Below, in pieces: positions 37,840-48,229 of a stretch of 64,000 bases of DNA; the first letter of the stretch is position 1, and each line of letters starts with the position of its first letter. The notes below the pieces were generated by a model. That model ran no database searches, was not told the DNA's origin, and saw nothing but the letters and a program-made list of their open reading frames with translations. This DNA is from Methylosinus sp. H3A. GTDB lineage: Bacteria; Pseudomonadota; Alphaproteobacteria; Rhizobiales; Beijerinckiaceae. The DNA lies in assembly GCF_015709455.1 (NCBI RefSeq), contig NZ_JADNQW010000005.1, positions 4,174,001 through 4,238,000 on the forward strand, read 5' to 3'. The translations under genes and the position numbers were made by a program.

Positions 37840-39162
37840 TCAGCTCGCGAGGCTCTGCGCCAGCTCTTCGGTATGCGCCTGGGTGCGGCGGGCCATATGG
37901 TCGATCTCGCGCGCCAGAGTGACGATCGACTCGGCGCCGGCGCCCGTCATCGCCATGGCGCTCGCCACTTGAGAGACGTGCTGCGACATGGCCGAGGCGC
38001 TGTCGGCGGCCGAGCGCACGCTGCGGGTGATGTCCTTGGTGGCGGCGTCCTGCTCATGCACGGCGGAGGTGATGATCGCCGAAATATGCTCTACTTCCGC
38101 GATCTTGTTCTTGATCTTGTCGATGGAGGAGACGGAGAGATTGGTCGCCGCCTGAATCTCGGCGATCTGATCGGCGATCTCCTGCGTCGCCTTGCCGGTC
38201 TGGGTGGCGAGGCTCTTGACCTCCTGCGCCACCACGGCGAAGCCGCGGCCCGCTTCGCCGGCGCGCGCCGCCTCGATCGTGGCGTTGAGCGCCAGAAGAT
38301 TGGTCTGCGCGGCGATGCGCGAGATGAGGCTCACCACATCGCCGACGCGATTGGCGGCGGCCGAGAGGCGCAGCATTTCCGCGCTGGAGCCATTGGTCTC
38401 CTGCACGGCCTGACGCACCACAGTGGTCGATTCGACCGCCTGTCGGCTGATCTCGCCGATCGCCTCCAGCAATTGCTCCGAGGCCGTGGCCACGGAGGCG
38501 ACATCCGCGGCCGCCTGCAACGAGGCGGTGCGGGCGAAATCCGTATCCTCGCGGGCGCGCCGTTCCTGCACGATCATCTCCTCCGAAGCGCCGGCCATTT
38601 TTTTCGTCAGCTCGCCGAGCGCCGCGGTCGTCGCCGAAAGTTCATGGGAATAATGCTCGACCTGCTCGTGAATGGCGGCCTCGCGGCGCAGCCGCTGCTC
38701 GCGATCGTCGCGGGCTCTGATCTCGGCGGCCATCTCATTATTGGCGCGCACCGCGTCTCTGAGCACGATCAGAGCCTTGGAGATCGCGCCGATCTCATCT
38801 CCGCGCTCGGCGCCGCGCACGACGATGGTGGTGTCGCCGGCGGCGAGATCGGCCATTTGGCGGGCGATCGTCTTGATCGGCGCGGCGATGGTGCGGTGAA
38901 TGGTCGGGATGGAGACGCCCACCACCAGAAAGGCGGCGGCCAGAGTGCCGAGCAGCAGCTCCAGCGAGAGCGTCGCCGCCGCCTGATTCGCGGTCACGGC
39001 GAGCTGCGCCGCGCGCGCGGCGTTGGCCGGATCGGCAGCGGCGGCGGTCAGGTCGCGGACATTGGCGACCGAGACATAGGCCGTCGCTCCCATGAGCAGC
39101 AGCAGAGCCAGAAAGAGGAACTGCCTGAGCGCGAGGCCGGCGCCGATCGAGGTGAACCGCAT
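37840..39162 (-). CDS. Methyl-accepting chemotaxis protein
   Basis: A 440-aa chemoreceptor. Two membrane helices (about 10-30 and 66-88) enclose only a ~35-residue periplasmic segment, too short for a ligand-binding domain. A HAMP domain (TIAAPIKTIARQMADLAAGD) and a long signalling coiled coil follow, with the hairpin tip ISRIAAQTNLLALNATIEAARAGEAGRGFAVVAQEVKSLA. Signals are probably sensed in the membrane or cytosol. It lies on the opposite strand between yraN and gshB, genes usually adjacent. Confidence 0.92.
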   Translation of the reverse strand: MRFTSIGAGLALRQFLFLALLLLMGATAYVSVANVRDLTAAAADPANAARAAQLAVTANQAAATLSLELLLGTLAAAFLVVGVSIPTIHRTIAAPIKTIARQMADLAAGDTTIVVRGAERGDEIGAISKALIVLRDAVRANNEMAAEIRARDDREQRLRREAAIHEQVEHYSHELSATTAALGELTKKMAGASEEMIVQERRAREDTDFARTASLQAAADVASVATASEQLLEAIGEISRQAVESTTVVRQAVQETNGSSAEMLRLSAAANRVGDVVSLISRIAAQTNLLALNATIEAARAGEAGRGFAVVAQEVKSLATQTGKATQEIADQIAEIQAATNLSVSSIDKIKNKIAEVEHISAIITSAVHEQDAATKDITRSVRSAADSASAMSQHVSQVASAMAMTGAGAESIVTLAREIDHMARRTQAHTEELAQSLAS

Positions 39163-39357
39163 TTGAGAACCGTATCCCGTTTGTTCCTGTTTTCACAGTC
39201 GCGCACAAATTAGAGCAATCTCCTTCAAGCGAAGTTAACGTCTTCGTGGTCGCCCTGCGAATGAGGAAGCGCTTTCGCCCCGCGGCGAAACGCGTTACTT
39301 GCTCGGATGCGGCCCGACGGGGCCGGCGCGGAGCGCCCCGAAAGAGACATCGAGAGC

Positions 39358-40314
39358 ATGATCGACGTCGCGGTCCAGATGGACCCCCTGGAAAAAATCA
39401 ATTTCGCCGGCGATTCGACCTTCGCGCTGATGCTCGAGGCGCAGAGGCGCGGCCATCGCCTGTGGCACTACACGCCCGACAAACTGTCGCTCGGGGCCGG
39501 CCGGCTGAGCGCGCCGGCGCGGGAGATCGCCGTCTTCGACGATAGCGCGCGCTATTACGAGCTCGGCGAGGAGCGCGTCCTCGATCTCGCGAGCGTCGAC
39601 GTCGTGCTGCTGCGCCAAGACCCGCCCTTCGACCTCGCCTATATCACCTCGACGCATTTTCTGGAGAAGATCCAGTCGCGCACGCTCGTCGTCAATGATC
39701 CTTCCGCCGTGCGCAACGCGCCGGAAAAGCTCTTCGTCATGGAGTTCGCCGACCTCATGCCGCCGACGCTGCTGACGCGCGACAAAGCCGCGATCGACGC
39801 GTTTCGCGCCGAGCATGGCGAGGTCGTCATGAAGCCGCTCTACGGCCATGGCGGGGCGAGCGTGTTCAAAGTGGCGGAAGTCGATCCCAATTTCGGCTCG
39901 CTGTTCGATCTCTTTTCCGCGACCTTCCGCGAGCCCTGGGTCGTGCAGCGCTTTCTCCCCGCCGTCAGCGAAGGCGACAAGCGCATATTGCTCGTCGACG
40001 GCGAACCGCTGGGCGCGGTGAACCGCATCCCCGCCGAAAACGACATTCGCTCCAATATGGTGCGCGGCGGCGCGGCCGCGGCGACGGCGCTGACCGAGCG
40101 CGAGCGCGAGATCTGCGCGCGGCTCGGGCCGGCGCTCCGGGCGCGCGGCCTGTTGTTCGTCGGCATAGACGTCATCGACGGCAATCTCACCGAGATCAAT
40201 GTGACCTCGCCGACCGGCTTGCGAGCGCTCGCCCGGCTCGGCGGCCCGGACCTCGCCGCGCCGATCTTCGACGCGATCGAGGGCAAGCTCGCGAAGCTGC
40301 GCGCGAATGGCTGA
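39358..40314 (+). CDS. gshB: Glutathione synthase
   Basis: A 318-aa ATP-grasp ligase joining gamma-glutamylcysteine and glycine. The N-terminus [21 protein letters not shown] matches prokaryotic GshB, with [83 protein letters not shown] and the metal/ATP end [24 protein letters not shown] 39358 gives the family length. It overlaps glnD by 8 bases. Confidence 0.95.
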   Translation: MIDVAVQMDPLEKINFAGDSTFALMLEAQRRGHRLWHYTPDKLSLGAGRLSAPAREIAVFDDSARYYELGEERVLDLASVDVVLLRQDPPFDLAYITSTHFLEKIQSRTLVVNDPSAVRNAPEKLFVMEFADLMPPTLLTRDKAAIDAFRAEHGEVVMKPLYGHGGASVFKVAEVDPNFGSLFDLFSATFREPWVVQRFLPAVSEGDKRILLVDGEPLGAVNRIPAENDIRSNMVRGGAAAATALTEREREICARLGPALRARGLLFVGIDVIDGNLTEINVTSPTGLRALARLGGPDLAAPIFDAIEGKLAKLRANG

Positions 40315-43147
40315 GGCGCGCGCCGCCGGCGCGCTGCGCGCGTCCCGTGACGTCCCCACGCTCGCGCGGCCCGCGGAGCCGAGCGCGCAGGGCGCGCGCG
40401 CGGCGCTCGGCGAAAAAATCGTCGCGGTGAGCGCGGGCTCCAAGCCCGGCGAGCCGCCGCGCGCCGCGGTGGTCGAAATCCTGCGCGCCGCGCTGGCGGA
40501 GGGTCACGAGACGGCGCACGCCTATCTCGACGCCGGCGGCAAAGGGCTGGCCTGCGCGCGCTATCTCTCCGATCTCGAGGACGAGATCATCGGCGCGATC
40601 TACGATTATGTCGTCCGCTTCGTCTATGTCGCCGATAATCCGACCTTCGGCGAGCGACTGACCGTCGTCGCCGTCGGCGGCTATGGGCGCGGCACGCTCG
40701 CGCCGGGCTCCGACATCGATCTCTTGTTCCTGCTTCCCTATAAGCAGACCCCATGGGGCGAGAGCGTCGTCGAGGCGATCCTCTATATGCTCTGGGATCT
40801 GCGCCAGAAGGTCGGACATTCGAGCCGCTCGGTCGCCGAATGCCTGCGCCAGGCGCGCGCCGACGTCACCATCCGCACGACCATTCTCGAGGCGCGTTTC
40901 ATTCTCGGCAATGTAGAGCTCTTTCACGAATTGCTCGAGAGTTTCGATCGCGAGATCATGCGCGTCGACGCGCGCGCCTTCGTCGCCGCCAAGCTCGCCG
41001 AGCGCGACCAGCGCGTCTCGCGCGCGGGCTCGTCGCGCTATCTCGTCGAGCCCAATGTGAAAGAGGGCAAGGGCGGCCTGCGCGATCTGCACACTCTGTT
41101 CTGGATCGCCAAATATGTCTATCGCGTGCGCGAGCCGGAGGAGCTCGTCGCCGCCGGACTGTTTACACGCAGCGAGCTGACCTTGTTCCAGCGCTGCGAG
41201 GAATTTCTGTGGCGCGTGCGCTGCCAGCTGCATTTTTCGACGGGCCGCGCCGAGGAGCGTCTGTCCTTCGATCTGCAGCCCATGCTCGCCGCGAAATTCG
41301 GCTATCACGACCGCGCCGGCCTCTCGCGCACCGAACGCTTCATGAAGCATTATTTTCTCGTCGCCAAAGACGTCGGCGATCTCACCGCCATCGTCTGCGC
41401 GGCGCTCGAGGCGCGCGAGGCCAAGCCGCCGGCGATGCTCGACCGCGTGCTCGGCCGGCTGCGGCGCCGCGCGCGCAAAATGCCGCCGGACAATTTCATT
41501 GTCGAGCACGACCGCGTCAATGTCGCCGCCGAAGATGTCTTCCGCCGCGATCCGGTGAATATCATCCGCCTGTTCTGGACCGCCGATCGCTATGGGCTCG
41601 CGATCCATCCGGACGCCGTGCGCGCCGTCACGCGCTCGCTGCGGCTCATCGATTCCGATCTGCGCGCCAACAAAGAAGCGAACCGTCTGTTCCTCGACAT
41701 TCTGCTGTCGCACAATACGACGGAGACGGTGCTGCGACGCATGAATGAAGTGGGCGTGCTCGGACGCTTCATCCCGGAGTTCGGCCGCATCGTCGCGATG
41801 ATGCAATTCAACATGTATCATCACTACACTGTCGATGAGCATTTGTTGCGCGCGGTCGGCGCGCTGGCGGCGCTCGAATCGGGCCGCGGGCCGAAACAAG
41901 CGGCGCTGGCGAACGACATTCTGCCGACGATCTCCAATCGCAAGGCGCTCTATCTCGGCCTGCTGCTGCACGATATCGCCAAGGGCCGCAAGGAGGATCA
42001 CTCGCAGGCCGGCGCCGATATCGCGTATTCGCTGTGCCCGCGTCTGGGCCTCGACGCCGCGGAGACCGGCGCCGTCGCCTGGCTGGTGCAGCATCATCTG
42101 CTGATGTCGAGCATAGCGCAGAGCCGCGATCTCTCCGACCGCCGCACGATCGAGAATTTCGCCGGAATCGTGCAGACGATGGAGCGGCTCAAAATGCTGC
42201 TCGTGCTGACCATGTGCGACATTCACGCCGTCGGCCCCGGCGTGCTCGACGCCTGGAAGGCGCAGCTGCTCAACGTGCTCTATTGGGAGACGGAAGTGGT
42301 GCTCGGCGGCGGCCATTCGGCGGCCGATCGCAAGAGCAGAGTCGCCCAAGCGAAGGAGGAGCTGCGCGCCGCGCTCTCCGATTGGAGCGAAGCGGATTTC
42401 ACGGCCTATGCGCAGCGCCATTATTCCGCCTATTGGCTGAAGGCGGACCTCGCCCGCAAGGTGCGCCATGCGCGCCTGTTGCGCGACCTCAACGATTCGA
42501 AGACGCCGCTCGCCACCACTGTCGATCTCGACACCAAGAGCGGCGCGGTGGAGCTCACCGTCATCGCGCAGGATCATCGGCGGCTGTTGTCGATCATCGC
42601 CGGCGCCTGCGCGGCGAGCGGCGCCAACATCGTCGACGCCCATATCTTCACCACGGCGGACGGGCTCGCGCTGGACACGATCTTCTTCTCGCGCGCCTTT
42701 CCGCTGGACGACGACGAATTGCGCCGGGCGCGCCGCGTCGCCGACTTCATCGAGAAAGCGCTGCGCGGCGAGATCGCCATTTCGGAGGCGGTCGCCGCGC
42801 GCAGCGCGCAACGCGCCGCGACGACGGCCTTCGACATCGCGCCCGACATCGTCATCGACAACAGCTTCGCCAATATGGCGACCGTCATCGAGGTCTCCGG
42901 CCTCGACCGCGTCGGACTGCTCTTCGATTTGACCAACGCCATCTCCAATCTCAATCTCAACATCGGCTCCGCTCATATCGTGACCTTCGGCGAGCGGGCC
43001 GTGGACGCTTTCTATGTGACCGATCTGACCGGCGGGAAAATCGTCTCGCCTTCGCGTCAGGCGGCGATCAAGCGCCAATTGCTGGACGTCTTCGCGCTGC
43101 GGGTGCGAAAATCGACCGGCGCGGGCGCGAGCGTCGCCCCGACTTGA
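40307..43147 (+). CDS. glnD: [Protein-PII] uridylyltransferase GlnD
   Basis: A 946-aa bifunctional nitrogen sensor that uridylylates PII proteins under nitrogen limitation and removes UMP when glutamine is high. Domains in order: nucleotidyltransferase with [18 protein letters not shown] (about 124-141), GlnD linker, HD hydrolase with [15 protein letters not shown] (about 553-567), and two C-terminal ACT domains (about 745-820 and 855-930: [33 protein letters not shown]) that bind glutamine. Overlap with gshB suggests coupled expression; grpE follows after 55 bases. Confidence 0.96.
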   Translation: MAEARAAGALRASRDVPTLARPAEPSAQGARAALGEKIVAVSAGSKPGEPPRAAVVEILRAALAEGHETAHAYLDAGGKGLACARYLSDLEDEIIGAIYDYVVRFVYVADNPTFGERLTVVAVGGYGRGTLAPGSDIDLLFLLPYKQTPWGESVVEAILYMLWDLRQKVGHSSRSVAECLRQARADVTIRTTILEARFILGNVELFHELLESFDREIMRVDARAFVAAKLAERDQRVSRAGSSRYLVEPNVKEGKGGLRDLHTLFWIAKYVYRVREPEELVAAGLFTRSELTLFQRCEEFLWRVRCQLHFSTGRAEERLSFDLQPMLAAKFGYHDRAGLSRTERFMKHYFLVAKDVGDLTAIVCAALEAREAKPPAMLDRVLGRLRRRARKMPPDNFIVEHDRVNVAAEDVFRRDPVNIIRLFWTADRYGLAIHPDAVRAVTRSLRLIDSDLRANKEANRLFLDILLSHNTTETVLRRMNEVGVLGRFIPEFGRIVAMMQFNMYHHYTVDEHLLRAVGALAALESGRGPKQAALANDILPTISNRKALYLGLLLHDIAKGRKEDHSQAGADIAYSLCPRLGLDAAETGAVAWLVQHHLLMSSIAQSRDLSDRRTIENFAGIVQTMERLKMLLVLTMCDIHAVGPGVLDAWKAQLLNVLYWETEVVLGGGHSAADRKSRVAQAKEELRAALSDWSEADFTAYAQRHYSAYWLKADLARKVRHARLLRDLNDSKTPLATTVDLDTKSGAVELTVIAQDHRRLLSIIAGACAASGANIVDAHIFTTADGLALDTIFFSRAFPLDDDELRRARRVADFIEKALRGEIAISEAVAARSAQRAATTAFDIAPDIVIDNSFANMATVIEVSGLDRVGLLFDLTNAISNLNLNIGSAHIVTFGERAVDAFYVTDLTGGKIVSPSRQAAIKRQLLDVFALRVRKSTGAGASVAPT

Positions 43148-43202
43148 TTTTGCGCGCTCCCGCACTGATATCGGGGGCGTTTCATCGCCAATGGAAGAGA
43201 TC

Positions 43203-43811
43203 ATGAGCGACGATAAGAAAAAGGAAACTCCCGAGGAGGCCCGCATCCGTCAGGCGCAGGCCGGCGAGGCCGACGCCTCCGCTCTGGCGCAGCCGGGGGC
43301 GGAATCCGACATTGCCGAGCCCGAGCCCTTCACCGAGCTCGGCAATCTCCACGCCGAGGTCGCCAGCTTGAAGGACAAGCTGCTGCGCACGCTCGCCGAT
43401 ATGGAGAATCTGCGGCGACGGACCGACAAGGAGATCGCCGACGCCAAGACCTATGGGGTCGCCAATTTCGCCCGTGAAATGCTGCCCTTGGCGGATAATC
43501 TGCGCCGCGCGGTCGACAGCGTGCCGGCGCCGGCGCGCGAAGGCCTCGAGCAGAGCATTCTCACGCTGATCGAGGGCGTGGAGCTCACCGAGCGCGACTT
43601 CGTCTCCCGCCTCGCGCGCTTCGGCGTCAAGAAGATCGAGGCGCAGGGCCAGCGCTTCGACCCCAATCAGCACGAGGCGCTGTTCGAGATACCGGACGAG
43701 AGCGTGCCCAATGGCACGGTCGCGCAAGTGGTCGAGCCCGGCTATCTGATCGGCGAGCGCGTGCTGCGCCCGGCCAAGGTCGGCATCGCGCGGGGCGGGC
43801 CGAAGGCCTGA
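43203..43811 (+). CDS. grpE: GrpE nucleotide exchange factor
   Basis: A 202-aa co-chaperone that releases ADP from DnaK. An acidic disordered N-terminus leads into a long helical stalk (LHAEVASLKDKLLRTLADMENLRRRTDKEIADAKTYG), and the C-terminal beta domain includes FDPNQHEALFEIPDESVPNGTVAQVVEPGYLIGERVLRPAKV. ATG 43203 is preferred to ATG 43191 because GGAAGAG lies just upstream. hrcA and dnaK are not adjacent; the gene sits behind glnD. Confidence 0.95.
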   Translation: MSDDKKKETPEEARIRQAQAGEADASALAQPGAESDIAEPEPFTELGNLHAEVASLKDKLLRTLADMENLRRRTDKEIADAKTYGVANFAREMLPLADNLRRAVDSVPAPAREGLEQSILTLIEGVELTERDFVSRLARFGVKKIEAQGQRFDPNQHEALFEIPDESVPNGTVAQVVEPGYLIGERVLRPAKVGIARGGPKA

Positions 43812-43872
43812 TCCGGCTTTTCGGCCCCGAGCCATAGGCGATCGAGAACGCGCGACGGCATAGCGCCGCGCG

Positions 43873-44880
43873 TCACAGCCAGCCGTTGCGGCGAAAACGC
43901 CAATAGAGCGTGGCGCAGATCGTCGCCGTCGCGCCGAGAACCAGGAAATAGCCGTAGCGCCACTTCAGCTCCGGCATATGCTCGAAATTCATCCCGTAAA
44001 TGCCGGCGATCGCCGTCGGCACGGCGAGGATGGCGGCCCAAGCCGCGAGCCGCCGCGTGATATAGGTCTGCTGCATCTGGCCGTTCATCAGGCTCGCCTC
44101 GAAGGCGAAGGCCAGCACCTCGCGCAATGTGTCGATCTGCTCGCGAACGCGCAGAATATGGTCGGTCACATCGCGAAAATGCGGCCGCATGGCGGCGTCG
44201 ATCGGCATCACCTGCGTATGCTCGAGGCGTTGGCAGACGTCGACCAGCGGCGCGACGGCGTTGCCGAGCCGCAACAGGTCGCGTCGCAGCGCATAGAGCC
44301 GATCGACATGGGTCTTCTCCGGCGCCTGCGCGAGAATATGATCCTCGATCTCCTCGACTTCCGCATTGATCGTCGCGAGCACGGGAAAGTAATTGTCCAC
44401 GATGAAATCGAGAATGGCGTAGACGATATAGTCCTCGCCCTCCGACAGGCCGTGGGGCGCCGCCTCGCAGCGCTCGCGCACCTGCGCATAGGAGCTCGAG
44501 GCGCCGTGGCGGATCGACAGAACATAGCCCTTGCCGACGAACAGATGCGTCTCGCCGAAGACGATGCGGCCACTCTCCATCTGCGCGGTGCGCGCGACGA
44601 TGAACAGACCATCCCCATATTGCTCGAGCTTGGGATATTGATGCGCCTTGCCGGCGTCCTCTATCGCCAGCGGATGCAGATCGAACTGTCGCCGCACGCG
44701 CGCCAGCAGATCGAAAGAGGGCTCGTAGAGCCCGATCCACACGACATGGCCGGGACGCGCGGCGAAGGCGCCGGCCTCCTCGATCGCTATGTCCTGGAGC
44801 CGGCGGCCATCCGCATAGACGGCCGCCGCGACGACGCCGGGCTCCGCCCCGGCTGCGGGCGCGGCGATCGATGCATTCAT
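43873..44880 (-). CDS. corA: CorA family magnesium/divalent-cation transporter
   Basis: A 335-aa channel. A large cytosolic funnel domain (VVWIGLYEPSFDLLARVRRQF; DGLFIVARTAQ; GKGYVLSIRHG) is followed by the long pore helix and two C-terminal membrane helices, with the GMN selectivity motif in AGIYGMNFEHMPEL and a basic C-terminus. ATG 44880 follows GAGG by 9 bases; the frame is open further but unlike the family. It is convergent with grpE, 61 bases apart. Confidence 0.93.
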   Translation of the reverse strand: MNASIAAPAAGAEPGVVAAAVYADGRRLQDIAIEEAGAFAARPGHVVWIGLYEPSFDLLARVRRQFDLHPLAIEDAGKAHQYPKLEQYGDGLFIVARTAQMESGRIVFGETHLFVGKGYVLSIRHGASSSYAQVRERCEAAPHGLSEGEDYIVYAILDFIVDNYFPVLATINAEVEEIEDHILAQAPEKTHVDRLYALRRDLLRLGNAVAPLVDVCQRLEHTQVMPIDAAMRPHFRDVTDHILRVREQIDTLREVLAFAFEASLMNGQMQQTYITRRLAAWAAILAVPTAIAGIYGMNFEHMPELKWRYGYFLVLGATATICATLYWRFRRNGWL

Positions 44881-45038
44881 GGTTCGAGGCCTCGTCGGTG
44901 ACATCGGCGACGATCTAAGCGCCGCCGGCGTCGAAGGCAATCCGCTCGCACCCCCAGCCCTCCCCCGCTCCGCGGGTAGATTCGTGTCGTCATCGAGGCA
45001 TCGCATCCCGCCGGGGGTGAGCCGACTTCCGCGCTCGA

Positions 45039-45455
45039 TCACAATAGCGCGCGAAAATCCTCGACGGTGAGGACGCCGACGACAGCCTGCTCGTCGTCCA
45101 ATATTTCGTAGAGCACGCCCTTTCCATAGATGGTGAAGAACACGACCACGTCCTGATCGCCGCCGCCTTCGCGATGCGGGTCGTCCGAAGGCGGGCTGAC
45201 CTTGTAGCTGCCGACAGGCCTGATCTCCTTGATCTCGTGGTTCGCGTGATAGACGCGATGCTCGCCTTGAATCACGAAGGTCTTGTTCAGCGTCTTGTGA
45301 CGATGCAGCAGGATTTTTTCATTGGCCGCGAATTTGAAGAGGACATGGAGAATCCCGGCGTCGTCGTCTATGTCCCGCACGCAGAGCCAGAGGTGATCCA
45401 CTCCCTCGAGGCGCCGCCAGGCGATGTTGCTGTCGTCGAAAGCGAAATTCGGCAT
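45039..45455 (-). CDS. Cupin-like protein
   Basis: A 138-aa small beta-barrel protein. It begins MPNFAFDDSNIAWRRLEGVDHLWLCV, and the stretch EKILLHRHKTLNKTFVIQGEHRVYH places the H-x-H metal ligands and the following strand where cupins have them. The second cupin motif is less clear (DVVVFFTIYGKGVLYEIL). It resembles the ChrR-like cupins described as acetylacetone-cleaving or anti-sigma domains, without a sigma factor nearby. GGGAGG lies 8 bases before the ATG. Confidence 0.75.
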   Translation of the reverse strand: MPNFAFDDSNIAWRRLEGVDHLWLCVRDIDDDAGILHVLFKFAANEKILLHRHKTLNKTFVIQGEHRVYHANHEIKEIRPVGSYKVSPPSDDPHREGGGDQDVVVFFTIYGKGVLYEILDDEQAVVGVLTVEDFRALL

Positions 45456-45737
45456 TTGTCGTTCCTCCCGGTCCGCGATGAACCCGAAGGAAAATCTGCC
45501 GTGAGCCGGGCCTCGCCCGCCATGGACGGGCTCCCTCGCCGCCTCGGGTGATTTGCCCGCGCGCCCGCTCGAGCTCGCGTCACGAGCGGAGCCTTACGAA
45601 AGTTTCATGCGGCCGCCACTGTGGCGTAAGCCCGCAAACCCCATCTTCATCGTCGACAGGCGGACGCCCCGCCGCGCCCCCGGCGGCGGCTCCTCGAAAA
45701 GCGAGCGCGCCCGAGGCAGATCGATGGAGACGGTTTG

Positions 45738-47321
45738 ATGACCTTGCCCATGGTTTTTCGTCGAGCTCTCGCCACGACCCGAACGGCGCGATGGCGTCGT
45801 CCGGAAGGACGCCCGTTCCGCATGTCCCTCATGTCCGGCGCCGCCGCGCTCGCGCTCGGCGCGACGCTCCTCTCGCCGGCGCAGAGCTTCGCCTGGGGCC
45901 AGGCCCCCGCGACGCAGACTCAGACGCAGAACCCTAGCCAGAGCGCCCTCCCCGCCTCCGGCCCGCAATCCTTCGCCGATGTCGTCGAGCGGGTGAAGCC
46001 CGCCGTCATCGCGATCAAGACCAAGGCGCTGGAGGTCGGCGGCGGACCCGAGGAAGGCTTTCCCGGCGCGCCGCCCGAGCTCTCGCCAGACGATCCGCTC
46101 TATCGCTTCTTCCGCCGCTTCGGCGAGGCTCCGGGAGGGCGCCGGCAGAAGCATATGACCCAGGCGCAGGGTTCCGGTTTCGTCATCACCAGCGACGGCT
46201 ACGCCGTGACCAATAATCATGTCGTCGAAAATGCGACGCAGGTGGAGGTGACCTTCGACGACGGCCGCACGCTGCCCGCCAAGATCATCGGCACGGACAA
46301 GCGCACCGATCTCGCTTTGCTGAAGATCAATGACGGCAATAATCTGCCGCATGTCGATTGGGCGACCTCGACGCCCCGCGTCGGCGACTGGGTGATCGCC
46401 GTCGGCAATCCCTTCGGCCTCGGCGGCACGGTGACGGCGGGCATCGTCTCGGCGCGCGGACGCGACATCGGCGCCGGCCCCTATGACGATTTCCTCCAGA
46501 TCGACGCGCCGGTGAACCGCGGCAATTCCGGCGGCCCCTCCTTCGACGAGCGTGGCCAGGTGATCGGCGTCAATACGGCGATCTATTCGCCCTCGGGCGG
46601 CTCGGTCGGCATAGGCTTCGCCATCCCCGCCGAGGTCGCCAAGGATGTGATCGCCGCGCTCAAGGACAAGGGCCAGGTGGCGCGCGGCTGGATCGGCGTC
46701 TCCATTCAGCCGATCACCCCGGAGATCGCCGAGAGCCTCGGGCTCAAGACGAATAAGGGCGCGCTCGTCGCCCAGCCGCAGCGCGGCGGACCGGCGGAGG
46801 CGGCCGGGCTCAAGGCCGGCGACGTCGTCACCGCCGTGGACGGCCAGAAGATCGACGGCCCGCGCGATCTCGCCCGCCGCATAGCGACGCTCGGCCCCGG
46901 CAAGACGGCGGAGCTGACCTTCCTGCGCAACGGCTCCGAGAAGAACGTCAAATTGAAGCTCGGCAAGCTGCCCAGCGAGAAGGAGGCCGCCGCCGCCGAG
47001 TCCAATGACGATGGCGTCGAGCCCGGCGCGGCGCTCGCCGCCTATGGCATGGAGGTGGCGCCGGCGTCCGAGGTGCGCGGCGGCCGCGGCGGCGAAGGCC
47101 TCATCATCGTCGGCATCGACCCCAATGGCGCCGCCGCCCAGAAGGGCCTGCGCCAGGGCGATGTGATCGTCGAGGCCAATGGCCAGTCGCTCAAGGGACG
47201 CGGCGATCTGCAGGCGGCGATCGACGCGGCCAAGAAGGAGGGACGCAAATCCGTCCTGCTGCGCGTGAAATCGCCGGAGGGCGCGCGCTTCGTCGCCCTC
47301 TCGGTGAATCCGGCGTCCTGA
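45738..47321 (+). CDS. degP: DegP/HtrA (Do family) periplasmic serine protease
   Basis: A 527-aa envelope quality-control protease. A twin-arginine-rich N-terminus precedes the signal helix (SLMSGAAALALGATLLSPAQ). The trypsin-like domain carries the triad His161 (TNNHVVEN), Asp191 (KRTDLALL) and Ser264 (RGNSGGPSF). Two PDZ domains follow (RGWIGVSIQPITPEIAESLG and GEGLIIVGIDPNGAAAQKGL). ATG 45738 lies 8 bases after GGAG. A terminator and then a two-component system follow downstream, an arrangement common for envelope-stress loci. Confidence 0.94.
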   Translation: MTLPMVFRRALATTRTARWRRPEGRPFRMSLMSGAAALALGATLLSPAQSFAWGQAPATQTQTQNPSQSALPASGPQSFADVVERVKPAVIAIKTKALEVGGGPEEGFPGAPPELSPDDPLYRFFRRFGEAPGGRRQKHMTQAQGSGFVITSDGYAVTNNHVVENATQVEVTFDDGRTLPAKIIGTDKRTDLALLKINDGNNLPHVDWATSTPRVGDWVIAVGNPFGLGGTVTAGIVSARGRDIGAGPYDDFLQIDAPVNRGNSGGPSFDERGQVIGVNTAIYSPSGGSVGIGFAIPAEVAKDVIAALKDKGQVARGWIGVSIQPITPEIAESLGLKTNKGALVAQPQRGGPAEAAGLKAGDVVTAVDGQKIDGPRDLARRIATLGPGKTAELTFLRNGSEKNVKLKLGKLPSEKEAAAAESNDDGVEPGAALAAYGMEVAPASEVRGGRGGEGLIIVGIDPNGAAAQKGLRQGDVIVEANGQSLKGRGDLQAAIDAAKKEGRKSVLLRVKSPEGARFVALSVNPAS

Positions 47322-47444
47322 CGATTTAGCGTTTCCAGCCGAAGCGGACGCCGGCTCGGCGTCGGAAACGTCGAAACACGAGAGCTTCTTGCGCGGGGCC
47401 CGCTTTGCCCGCCCCCCGTGTAACGGGCGCCGCGCAATGGAGAA

Positions 47445-47474
47445 CGCCGGGAGACGTCGTCTCCTCTCCCGGCG
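47445..47474 (+). other. Hairpin in the degP-response regulator interval
   Basis: Perfect 10-base stem CGCCGGGAGA / TCTCCCGGCG with a 10-base loop. It contains an alternative smaller pairing (GAGACG/CGTCTC). It precedes a terminator hairpin by 10 bases, so the two together resemble a leader with alternative folds. Confidence 0.55.
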
Positions 47475-47484
47475 CATCAGTCGC

Positions 47485-47520
47485 GGCAGGCCGGCGCGTA
47501 TCCGCCGGCCTGCCGTTTTT
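47485..47520 (+). terminator. Rho-independent terminator after degP
   Basis: Perfect 12-base stem GGCAGGCCGGCG / CGCCGGCCTGCC (47485-47496 and 47503-47514), six-base loop, then G and T5. It ends only 16 bases before the response-regulator ATG, which is unusually close: any promoter for the next gene must lie before the terminator or the transcript must start almost at the start codon. Confidence 0.85.
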
Positions 47521-47536
47521 CTTCGAGGCGCGTTAT

Positions 47537-48229
47537 ATGAGAGAAATGCGAATATTGGTCGTCGAGGACGATTCGGACGCCGGCGCCTATCTGGTGAAGG
47601 CGTTCCGCGAGCAGGGCCATGTCGCCGATCATGCGGCGGACGGGCTCTCCGGCTATGCCGCGGCCGCCGACGGCCGTTACGACGTGCTCGTCATCGACCG
47701 CATGCTGCCCAAGCTCGATGGGCTCTCGCTGATCTCGGGCCTGCGCGAGCAGAAGATCGACACGCCCGCCCTCATTCTCTCCGCTCTCGGCCAGGTGGAC
47801 GATCGCGTCCGCGGCCTGCGCGCCGGCGGCGACGATTATGTGTCCAAGCCCTACGCCTTCTCCGAGCTGCTCGCCCGTGTCGAGGCGCTGGCGCGCCGGC
47901 GCGGCGGGCCCAAGCCGGAGGAGACCGTCTATCGCGTCGGCGATCTCGAGCTCGATCGCCTCGCCCATAAGGTCGTCTCCGCCGGTCAGGAGATCGTGCT
48001 GCAGCCGCGCGAGTTCCGCCTGCTCGAATATCTGATGAAGCACGCCGGCCAGGTGGTGACGCGAACCATGCTGCTGGAGAACGTATGGGATTATCACTTC
48101 GACCCGCAGACCAATGTCATCGACGTCCACATCTCCAGACTGCGCGCCAAGATCGACAAGGGGCGCGAGACGCCGCTCCTGCACACGATCCGCGGCGCGG
48201 GATATATGATCCGTGAAGGCGCTCGTTAG
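47537..48229 (+). CDS. OmpR/PhoB-type response regulator
   Basis: A 230-aa regulator. The receiver domain has the acidic pocket ILVVEDDSD, phospho-acceptor Asp54 in VLVIDRMLP, and Lys in DDYVSKPYAF. The C-terminal winged helix has LELDRLAHKVVSAGQEIVLQPREFRLLEYLMKHAGQVVTRTMLLENVWDYHFDPQTNVIDVHISRLR-type features, seen here in pieces. ATG 47537 has GAGG 8 bases upstream; ATG 47546 is the alternative. It overlaps the kinase gene by 17 bases. Confidence 0.93.
   Translation: MREMRILVVEDDSDAGAYLVKAFREQGHVADHAADGLSGYAAAADGRYDVLVIDRMLPKLDGLSLISGLREQKIDTPALILSALGQVDDRVRGLRAGGDDYVSKPYAFSELLARVEALARRRGGPKPEETVYRVGDLELDRLAHKVVSAGQEIVLQPREFRLLEYLMKHAGQVVTRTMLLENVWDYHFDPQTNVIDVHISRLRAKIDKGRETPLLHTIRGAGYMIREGAR

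Noticed and set aside
40196..43246. 1016-codon open frame antisense to gshB/glnD/grpE
   Set aside because: Spans the junctions of three certain genes; open only because of high third-position GC.
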